A stretch of 64,000 bases of DNA from Deltaproteobacteria bacterium (GTDB lineage: Bacteria > Desulfobacterota > Desulfobacteria > Desulfobacterales > Desulfatibacillaceae), in NCBI GenBank assembly GCA_016235345.1, contig JACRLG010000006.1, positions 43,614 to 107,613 on the forward strand, read 5' to 3'. Below are positions 55,801 through 61,980 of this stretch, piece by piece (positions within the stretch are counted from its first letter, which is position 1; each line of letters begins with the position of its first letter). The notes under the pieces are model-generated. The model was given only the letters and a program-made list of their open reading frames with translations, made no database searches and was not told the DNA's origin. The position numbers were made by a program, and so were the translations under genes.

Positions 55801-58800
55801 GCCGTGAACCCCTCCTCCAACTACAACGGCGGCATCAAGACCGAGGACGGCCGGATTGAGCTGGTCATCGAGACCGCGGGCTCCACGCTCACCATCAACG
55901 ACGACATCCACGCCGGCACCAACAACACGGTGGACATCGTGGCGGCCGGTTCCCACATCTTGCAGAACTCCACCGGCGCCATCCGCAGCGTGTCCGGCGG
56001 CATCGCCACCAACACCATGGGCTCCGGCACCATAACTATCACGGTGGGCGAGGACGTGAACTCGGGCGGCGGCACCCGCGACAACGTCAACCCCAACACC
56101 TACGACATCGGGCTCATCGAGACCACGGGCGCGGTCATTTTAAACTTCGCCAACGACGTGGTGGACAACAACGGCGGCGCCATGAACATCCGCGCCGGCT
56201 CGCTGCTCTTAAACGACACCTCCACGGGCCACCAGGCCTACTTCGGCCTTCCCGGCGACGAGATCGAGGTGGATATCTCCCGGGTGGACGCCTTGGTGGG
56301 CGAGCTCCGGCTCATCAACGAGGGCGACCTTGAGGTGGGCAACGTTCTGGCCACCCTGGGCGGCATCACCATCGACGTGGGCAACAATAACCTGATCATC
56401 TCCGGCACCCTCCAGGTGCAGCAGCCTGACCAGGACATCCGCCTGGTGGCGGGCGACCTGCAGATCCTGCTGGGCGCCGACCCGGGCCGCCTGGCCAACT
56501 CCATCGACCCGGTCACCCAGATCATCCCGGCGACCCGCCCCACCGTTGACACGGCCCGCATCATCACCAACACGGGCGGCGAGGTCGTCATCGAGCCCGG
56601 GGACGAGGGCACCGCGGTTCTGCTGGTCTCCTCCACCATAGGCGGGCTTTCGCTCAGCCAGGCCGAGATGGACGCCATCGAGACCGACGTGGACGGCAAC
56701 ACCGTCTCAACCGACGGCGACCTGAATGCATCCGGCTCCACGGTCACCATCGGCCGCCTGGACAGCACGGCGTATCTCTATGTCGGCGGCGACACCCTGG
56801 GCAGCGCGGGCCTCGACCTGCTGGCCGAGAGCTATAACCTGACGCTTTACGGCGGCAACATCGTGGGCGAGAACAGCAGCGCCGCCGGCTGGCCCGACGT
56901 GGCCATCCGCGGCGTGGACCAGAACGGCGTAGACTTGCTCCGCACCTTCAATGCCACGGCCCAGTTCTCCATCACCGGCGGCGGCCAGTACGACCTGGAC
57001 AACGACGGCGGCATAGACCCCGGCACCATGGAGGATTCGCTCTTCATCGGGTACTTCGGAAACGCCGGGCCCATCGGCCCGGCCAACGAGACCGTGGGCG
57101 AAGGCTCCTTCAACGCAGTGGCGAACTACGGCGATGGCGACGTTGCCATGATGATCTACGCGGACTTTATCGAGCACGGCGGCGTGAACAAGACCGGCGG
57201 CGGCAACGCCCTGGTGGCCAACAGCTCGCTGACCCTCACGGGCGACGTCACCGCCATCGGCTCGGGCGACATCTTCCGCATAGCGGCGGACGACGGGGGG
57301 AACGACGACACCCTGACGCTTGCCCCGGGGGGCGTTGGTATGGGCGGTGCAATGCTCATCCAGACCGACACGGGCGACATCACCCTGCGCGCCGGCCAGA
57401 ACCTGCAAATCGACCAGACCGCCCTCAACACGGCCGAGGTGACCGTGCTCACGGGCGGCACGGGCGACATCATTTTCACGGCGGACGACGACGGCGCTGA
57501 AAACGGCGGCGGCATCTACTTCGGCGGAGAAAACGGCCTCATCGAGACCCTGGGAGTTGGAAGCATCTATCTCACCGCAGACGGCGAGATAATGACGGAC
57601 AAGCTTATGGCCCTGGGCGGCCAGATTCAGGTTTACACCGAAAACGGCTCAGTGACCCTTGGCAACTTCTCCGGCAGCCACACCCAGGCCCATTCCGGCA
57701 TCGAGGTTGACAGCGCCGACGAAGTTTACGTGAACGGCACCATAGACACCGTGACCGGCGACATAGACATCGAGGCCGAAGGTTACTTAGAGATCAATTC
57801 CAACCTCACCGCCAGTGCAGCCGGCATATACATCCGCAGCAATATCGGTGATATTTATGTCGATGCAGGCCTGTCGGCCTTCGAAGGCGTTGAAATTGAC
57901 GGTGACGATATCGAAGCCTACGGCACCATTGAAGCAAGAACAGGCAACATAGACATCGAGGCCGGCGACGATCTTTTACTTTACTCCAACCTTTCCGCCA
58001 CGGCCGGCGAGGTGTATCTATACGCCGATGACGACATGTATCTTTCAGGCGACATAACCGCCGGGGGCGACATCGAACTCGATAGCAACGCCACGCTCCG
58101 TGACGCCATTTCAATAACCAGCACAGGCGGAAACGTGTTCGCGGGTGACATCACCACGGCGGAAGACGATAACGACGGCTATAATCTTACGATTAACGCA
58201 GCCAATGACATCGAGATGGACGACATCTGGGGCCATGGCGGCTATCCAAGCGCCCCGGGCTCCGATGGCTACGACGGCTCGGATGTGACCCTCATCGCCG
58301 GCAACACGATAACCGTAGATAATGTCGAGACCTACGGAACGGGCGGATGGGGCGACGGCGGATCGGCCAGAAGCGGCGGCGATGCCGGTAACTTAACGAT
58401 GACCGCCGGAACCTCCATTACAGTTGGCGAAATTGATGCAGGCGGCGGATGGGCCGATGACTCGATGGGCACCGGATTCAGCGCCAACGGAGGCAATGCC
58501 GGATCAGTAATTATCACCTCCGGCAGGATCTTCGCCCAGGACAACATCAGAGCCAACGGCGGCAGCGCAACCAACGCCGGCAACGCCGGCGACGGCGGCT
58601 TTATCAAGCTGAGCTCCGTTGACAACATTTATCTCGGTGGCAACGTCGAATCCAATGGTGGGGAAAGCGACGGTAACGCCGGCCTCATCATGTTCAACGG
58701 CCATATCCTGCTTACGAATTCCATCGACGTGCAGGCAATTGGAGGCACAACCAGTGGAAACGACGGCTGGGTCATCTTCAGTGAGCGGGTGGACAGCTTT

Positions 58801-61800
58801 CCTGGATTGGGTAGCAGCCTTGGGGTGTACACGGACGAAGGCACCGTTTCCATCGACGACAACATGGGGACGGTGGCGGCGCTTGATGGCCTTTACGTAG
58901 AGGCCGGAACCATCTACCTGGGCGGTGATGTCACCTCAACCGATGACGTGGATTTTGACGGCTCAGGGAGCAACATCGATACCGAAATCGTCCTGACTCG
59001 CGACGTCACCATAAGCACCGACGGCGCGGATGTACTATTCGCGGACGACGGCAACGACACCCTCGACGGCCCGTATAACCTTACGGTCAACGCTGGCATC
59101 TTCGACATGGCTGGCGGCACCGTAGCCTTCGGCCTTGTGGGCGACAACGTGGAACTGGGCTCCCTTACCGTGGGAATCGCCGATACGGTCGAGCTTTACG
59201 GTTCGGTCCAGACCAACGGGGACATCGACTTCAACGCTTATGTGGCCCTGCAGGACAGCCTCCAGGTTCGTTCCATCGGCGGCGACATAACCTTTGGCGG
59301 CGACGTGGATGATAACGGCAATGGCTACGACCTCAATGTGGAGGCCGATGCCGGAAATGTAGCCCTGCATTATGTTAATACAAATCTCCTCACGGTCTAC
59401 GCTGAATCGGCCACCCTTGCGGGTGATATCGACGTTGTGGATTACGCCGAGATTTTGCCGAACGGCGGTCTCGCCACGCTTCTTGGTGATGTCGAGATTT
59501 CCTCGTCTGGAGCGGGCGGCTTTACCAATTATATAGGGGTGCTGGACGGAAACTACCGCCTCACGGTTAACTCAGGCGCCAATGATGTTGAATTCTATGG
59601 CGGCGACATCCTCGGTCTTGATGTTAACAACGCCAATGCTGTGACCTTCTCCGGCAATCTTGCCACCACCGGCGGCATCATGGTCGGAGACACTGCGCAG
59701 CCTGCGGCCATCACCGGAGCGGTCACCGTCAACGCAGGAGCTTGGCTCGATGCGGGCGAATCGGTCATCATAGCCAACGACGCGGCTGGCGGCATAGCCA
59801 TAAATGGCGGGGTCACCGGAGCCGCAGGCGTTTACATGAACGCGGCCCAGGGCGACATTGCAATTGACGCGGACATCAACGCTTTCGGCAACGGCGGCAT
59901 CATCATCGACGCCGACGGCGGCAGCGTGCTTGTGGCCCAGAACGCCGACGCGGCCATCACGGCAGTGGACGGAACCGTGTCGGTTACGTCGGACAACGCC
60001 TCGGTGCTTCTCGGCGGCGGAAACTTCGCTGGCAAACTGGTGACCACCGGAAGTGGTGATATAGACATCAACGCAGACACCGCCTTCACCATGGACGGCG
60101 CGGCGGGGACCATCGTTTCTTCAGGCGGAACCATTGATATTGACCCGGCAACCATCACAATTGCAGGTTCCGGGCTTCTCGCGGTCGGCGACATCACAGC
60201 CGACGCCACCGATACCATTAACGTCAACGGCAAGGTTGAAAGCCTTACCGGCCTGGTTCGTCTTACAGCATCCAACAACGCGGGCGGCACCGCCAGCACG
60301 GTGAACATCGGCGCGGCTGTCATCGGCAACGATGTCCAGATCGACGCCATTGATACTGACGGCGGCGAGACTGGAATCATCAACGTAAACGCCGCGACTT
60401 CCAACACCAGGGGCGGCTATGATCTAAACGCCACCACGGCAATCAACGTGATCGCTGGCGTGACGGGCATCGACGACATCACCGCAGATGCGGCCGACAT
60501 CACGGTGGGCGCGGCGGTCACCACCGTTGGCGCGGGAGATATCGACCTTTACGCCACCAACACTCTTAACTTGAACGCGGCGCTTTCTTCGGCTGACGAT
60601 GTTGATCTTGACGGCGATACCTTATTGAATCTTGGCAGCACGGTGACGGCTGCCGATCAGGTTGACGTGAATGACAACGTCACCCTGACTGCTGCTTCCA
60701 CGGTCACAGGCGTGACCGGCGATGTATCCTTCGACGGAACAATTGACGGCGCTTTTGGCCTCATGGTCAACGCGGGCGACACGGCGACCTTCGGCGGAGC
60801 AGTCGGCGGAACGGCCGCCCTTACCGGATTCGATGTCACTGCCGAAAGGGTGGTGCTGAATGCAAGTGTGGGGACTGCAGGCGCAAGCGGCTCAGGAAGC
60901 ATAACGCTTTCAGGAACGACCCTGCTGAACGGCGACCTCCATTCGAACGGCAACATCGTATTTAACGGTGATGTGAGTCTTTACGGTGCGGATCGCGTCA
61001 TAACTTCGGATAATGGATCAGTGAACGTCCACGGAGACATCGACCAGGATGAAAATTCCCCAGTCAACGTCGGGGTGACCCTGAATGCAGCCAACGGCGC
61101 GGTGTTTCTCGACAACGTGGGCATGACTTACGAGCCTTCGTTCCTTACAGTCGATACCAACTGGGCTGTTTTAAGGGGCGATATCAAGGTTATCGGGCCG
61201 GTCACTTTCCGGGAAACCGGCGCGGGCCAGGTGTACGTCAACCTCTGGAACAACGTGTCCATCACGGCAAACAGCGGCTTAAACGACAACATCGATTTCT
61301 CGGACGCCGACATCAACGGAAGTTTCGACCTCAAGGTGACCAGCCTTGCAGGCAACATAATATTCGACTCGATCGGACAGATTGAGTCCCTCGACAGCCT
61401 TTCCGTCAACGCAAACGCCGGAACCATCCAGCTTAACGACGCTGTCACGGTTACCGGCGGGCTCAGCCTCAGCGGGCCGGTAAGCCTCCAGGCCAACGTC
61501 GCGCTGGTTTCCAACAACGGCGACATCAACGTCGCCAACGGCATTACCGGTGATTTCGATCTTGACCTTACGGCCAACTTCGGAACCATTTCCCTTGATA
61601 CCGTTGACGTCAATACCCTGGATGTTGTCGGCGACGCAGCCGAGCTTTCGGGCTATCTGCTTGCTGATGGCAATATTAATGTGCTGACCGCAGGCGGCTT
61701 GATCACCCTGGTCAACAACATTTCAATCACCACCGATGTCGCTGGCAACGTGAACCTGGGAGACATGGACGGAACCAAGAACCTCATCGTGTCGGCTCTG

Positions 61801-61980
61801 GGCAGTGTGGCGCTGGCGGATGCCTCCATTGGTTCTTTGATGGTTACCAGAGGAACAGACGTCACTTTTAATGGCAATTTTGTCACCACCGGAGATGTGG
61901 GGGTCGGCAACGCTGCAGATATTACCGGCACAATGCCGGTAATGTGGCCGTGGACGCTTCCGTGCGCGCCTTCGGCATAG
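46801..61980 (+). CDS. TpsA giant filamentous-hemagglutinin-like adhesin (frame broken near 61,930)
   Basis: An AAGGAGG ribosome site precedes the ATG, 44 bp after tpsB. An extended basic signal region (residues 1-54, with RRARRMGAGAAGALVLLAAPSAVFA) leads into a TPS secretion domain with the diagnostic NPNG (128-131) in VWVLNPNGVLIGSQARVNTAGFVATT. Then come some 4,700 residues of low-complexity, Gly/Ala/Asp/Asn/Thr-rich beta-helix repeats. A module of the form I-x-LG...L-x-L-x-x-AEL recurs (for example near 49.6, 50.8, 51.6, 53.4, 54.5 and 56.6 kb). I see only one Cys (residue 2249) before the frame break, typical of exported beta-helices. This frame ends at TAG 61980 after about 17 atypical residues (PVMWPWTLPCAPSA), while the adhesin-like sequence continues in another frame to the window edge. 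Function: surface adhesion, aggregation or contact-dependent activity; the C-terminus is not in view. Confidence 0.93.
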   Translation: MASLSRKIKRAQSRRKGLSANTSSLVRSARRARRMGAGAAGALVLLAAPSAVFAGSGFTQSTTGNTTTYVQTANKVFNKVAGYNIAADAAHVYAQPGANSVFVQRVIGSDPSSILGQLTANGQVWVLNPNGVLIGSQARVNTAGFVATTLVMEEDDFFAGRYTFKQEGAGSFVINKGAITVTNGGSAILAGASVVNEGVIKADMGEVVLAAGRKMTFDFAGDGLVNFAVDDAVAAKVTGPDGTDLTAAVSNVGTITAGRVQMTALSALDIFSSVVNNSGVVQATRVEVGRGGEIILSGGDSGAVINTGTLSAAGPAGSVSISGQNVGISGTVAANGGSGKVTVSGSNAVVLTETSRLEAKDGEIRVNAPDASGNMGDKTKAYAGATIDAGTGFVEVSGHTLAVDQALIKAGTVLFDPLDIRFENSAEQNTTGFAGDFQEAFAEDLGTVSVFRVDGTGILNTTPDGTNMIFQATRDIDVVDVFNVNTAVGGGANINLTLTANRDVILRQNLTNSIGGITIDADADNSGDGILDFRAGTAMSTSGGNVSLSATKETTLQSISTGGGDVAIVIRQGTVHTKAITTGGGDVTVDAGTLGQIGGNEPGVEIEGAINTSDGLAGSAGGSVTMRARGTIQLDSDQIITDGGDLAFRADYYGTNGVGSVNIAAVWVGDEVLTTRDDGLAAGDVTITASDLLQIGGTINLEGGAADGKFFLGAADTTGELEFGLAVNGSLKVQTGDLLNVLNAGEFRIGSFTTAQGASFDNTHTGNIQIGSGVMPNADVYITTSGNIIDDGTITTGISARTITMTVQGTTSYIGTFSAPVGVDVTNSVAPGVVLTLDSSAATAGGDIHIAEVQTHNGDLDLAKIALDTDNASQQLVSIQVVSDAITKNAIIVGAGSLNAGLPADNVDLVLVADKIDVANAISVGNTGGDNDLVLMPYSSGRAIDLGTETVGSLSITQAELNRITADDLTIGRANSGNVVITGGGDIGYFGASAGQVIDLTIISGQKVQDDVAGGIERLRLDGAGTLTLDAAQSIYGSAGTNSAGNPVSVANLLNVASGGYLAVRTRSAGGNIFIYENDASGMDLNTAQNVNTSFDATSAFTAHVDSAGSVVLTSTGDITNSNVGTGAGAIEGIASVADTALYATSGMGADATPIVTNITGNLAAYNSTTAGIFVQESTDGGALTIGAAALSEPPGLVLYMTGVTNYGTGDVEVYTTNGNLTVNAGAWVQNDKGAGRNITIGAGGAGSTLTLSDNAHVFTNNGTVNLFGDDVAISVTGGNEATISTISDGTGANHGDIGAGFANDGTEGDVHISTGTTTRNITLGANTPGTLSLEQAELRRIYTAHTFDTTQTLAAPTDPTTAQRGVFIGRLDDSSTTAESQETSGEINIAGAVDITRADNNSLWTDNIALITYNTTDTTSDAAIDDGIRGLGGNILNANQVHAWTLGALDISVNLENEQAATTGARLAAMSASAGDTIVDSVGATQVLIDTTFFTIGWQGIRAGLGDVVAQFDSSVDQNQVIITGLGWIDIELTPDDAVLDIGAAITANSGDVYIRTDEIVVGAAVSATGGNNIYLSPYETADIIQIGTNSGTADRLELTAAELSQFTTTGIVVLGTVVDADSVDYRAVHNENIVPADMATVNSGGVVLDAANDLTAANFDNLYIKTTGLITDVLAHGDTDNLWIDGKVSIEAGDIQNASGNYGGTVWINSGTDLSVESAEDAFIQDTDAGGITVSTQQDILNDSGNDGVRSGGAAGEDVILYANIGPVHVNNVVTAGAAGDALIQAGTSIDTTETITNRAATNGFVVEGVQVTLVAINGSIGTVANPIVTRSTTIAANDTNGSIDIYEDAFGGATQIDSHPNLIAGAGTFDGVQVTAGAGHITVTAIEGNLTANEDVLAAGAGTITLTAGSVGGAARFFTQNDTYSIDNVNGIIQINADNMNLQEGGGTTNTIGSAGEIVRLYQVNAATTIQLGAGAADAPTVLGLNDNEINALNNVNGVTDIGINNGAVPQGGLGGAITVVGDASFTGDTNVVRLWSAGSVTKTAAGNEIIIQGGPANFLAVVSQGNVNLETQVDSIAVNAGNSGAAGAPGITIQQNGAIALRVNTVGAISGVIGTLGEIRITTANGNLSLFADVGQDMNDTDLSFYGDKVYLTAGGAGSTLAIDPGANVESSSDAIYLTADNFALAGWVDAGGGAGTDGIIQVSVNTAGRALDLGAAAGAGGAELTDAEIQTLNTNNQLIFKTWCGAVPPATEDIFVSANITTPQRDPLVALVAGADINGFGVHRLGTAGAGEISELMMVAGTNGGTGGIGNVTQLHLAANEVALEADTGNVDIWEHDDLEIGSLTLSADSAWPGLTKTGAKFIAGAGTMRIQASMAAIGDLLVTDVVSTVNGDILLYTFMGSVPGDGDIVLDDNVTAGGGADVAIVSVVDIERLSGTVTGNEVQLLTGAGDIGTALAPIVVNANTLSIQIDTLNIGAFSGHIQEANNVTIGATAAVLGVGGASGLLGTSSNDDITINLPTANATLTVDLGMGVNAIRTLDQVRLYADEFTTVNAGNLIAATDVNVLQVAPYTAARNIDLGGADAPGGSLDISAAEILLMAADDVIIGDTTTTGALAITADVAPHANTLDLGVFATGNITRTGASVLSATNVAFVSTTGGIGTFATPIQLNTTGNVAAQAPGGIYLLEVVAGGDMNIGPVTVDGTAYYGLQGGDAVYAATVAGNLTVVSDAGTTWMVNTSGAGDIIYLASGGAASDLTINDGIRSNGGEIELNSDRHVILGTADADVQSFGGDGAGTTAGLIDVNADRDGNNTGEFQMAAGSSLVTDTTIDADIEITSADFDAAASTIDAGTESVFLTPSVVGTTVYLRSADNPGEYDISVAGLKSITQADSGIVVGMDSSSVVWAGNIQQTEAFDLTTTPFGIPLTLVAGGGITQTGAFRLTSDDHLTLDAGNTGAGNITGAGGWFYTDVAEIAAVDRNTGDILISELNSVSVVTAVNPSSNYNGGIKTEDGRIELVIETAGSTLTINDDIHAGTNNTVDIVAAGSHILQNSTGAIRSVSGGIATNTMGSGTITITVGEDVNSGGGTRDNVNPNTYDIGLIETTGAVILNFANDVVDNNGGAMNIRAGSLLLNDTSTGHQAYFGLPGDEIEVDISRVDALVGELRLINEGDLEVGNVLATLGGITIDVGNNNLIISGTLQVQQPDQDIRLVAGDLQILLGADPGRLANSIDPVTQIIPATRPTVDTARIITNTGGEVVIEPGDEGTAVLLVSSTIGGLSLSQAEMDAIETDVDGNTVSTDGDLNASGSTVTIGRLDSTAYLYVGGDTLGSAGLDLLAESYNLTLYGGNIVGENSSAAGWPDVAIRGVDQNGVDLLRTFNATAQFSITGGGQYDLDNDGGIDPGTMEDSLFIGYFGNAGPIGPANETVGEGSFNAVANYGDGDVAMMIYADFIEHGGVNKTGGGNALVANSSLTLTGDVTAIGSGDIFRIAADDGGNDDTLTLAPGGVGMGGAMLIQTDTGDITLRAGQNLQIDQTALNTAEVTVLTGGTGDIIFTADDDGAENGGGIYFGGENGLIETLGVGSIYLTADGEIMTDKLMALGGQIQVYTENGSVTLGNFSGSHTQAHSGIEVDSADEVYVNGTIDTVTGDIDIEAEGYLEINSNLTASAAGIYIRSNIGDIYVDAGLSAFEGVEIDGDDIEAYGTIEARTGNIDIEAGDDLLLYSNLSATAGEVYLYADDDMYLSGDITAGGDIELDSNATLRDAISITSTGGNVFAGDITTAEDDNDGYNLTINAANDIEMDDIWGHGGYPSAPGSDGYDGSDVTLIAGNTITVDNVETYGTGGWGDGGSARSGGDAGNLTMTAGTSITVGEIDAGGGWADDSMGTGFSANGGNAGSVIITSGRIFAQDNIRANGGSATNAGNAGDGGFIKLSSVDNIYLGGNVESNGGESDGNAGLIMFNGHILLTNSIDVQAIGGTTSGNDGWVIFSERVDSFPGLGSSLGVYTDEGTVSIDDNMGTVAALDGLYVEAGTIYLGGDVTSTDDVDFDGSGSNIDTEIVLTRDVTISTDGADVLFADDGNDTLDGPYNLTVNAGIFDMAGGTVAFGLVGDNVELGSLTVGIADTVELYGSVQTNGDIDFNAYVALQDSLQVRSIGGDITFGGDVDDNGNGYDLNVEADAGNVALHYVNTNLLTVYAESATLAGDIDVVDYAEILPNGGLATLLGDVEISSSGAGGFTNYIGVLDGNYRLTVNSGANDVEFYGGDILGLDVNNANAVTFSGNLATTGGIMVGDTAQPAAITGAVTVNAGAWLDAGESVIIANDAAGGIAINGGVTGAAGVYMNAAQGDIAIDADINAFGNGGIIIDADGGSVLVAQNADAAITAVDGTVSVTSDNASVLLGGGNFAGKLVTTGSGDIDINADTAFTMDGAAGTIVSSGGTIDIDPATITIAGSGLLAVGDITADATDTINVNGKVESLTGLVRLTASNNAGGTASTVNIGAAVIGNDVQIDAIDTDGGETGIINVNAATSNTRGGYDLNATTAINVIAGVTGIDDITADAADITVGAAVTTVGAGDIDLYATNTLNLNAALSSADDVDLDGDTLLNLGSTVTAADQVDVNDNVTLTAASTVTGVTGDVSFDGTIDGAFGLMVNAGDTATFGGAVGGTAALTGFDVTAERVVLNASVGTAGASGSGSITLSGTTLLNGDLHSNGNIVFNGDVSLYGADRVITSDNGSVNVHGDIDQDENSPVNVGVTLNAANGAVFLDNVGMTYEPSFLTVDTNWAVLRGDIKVIGPVTFRETGAGQVYVNLWNNVSITANSGLNDNIDFSDADINGSFDLKVTSLAGNIIFDSIGQIESLDSLSVNANAGTIQLNDAVTVTGGLSLSGPVSLQANVALVSNNGDINVANGITGDFDLDLTANFGTISLDTVDVNTLDVVGDAAELSGYLLADGNINVLTAGGLITLVNNISITTDVAGNVNLGDMDGTKNLIVSALGSVALADASIGSLMVTRGTDVTFNGNFVTTGDVGVGNAADITGTMPVMWPWTLPCAPSA

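Noticed and set aside
61926..61932. Programmed -1 ribosomal frameshift in tpsA
   Set aside because: No X-XXY-YYZ slippery heptamer and no evident downstream pseudoknot at the junction.
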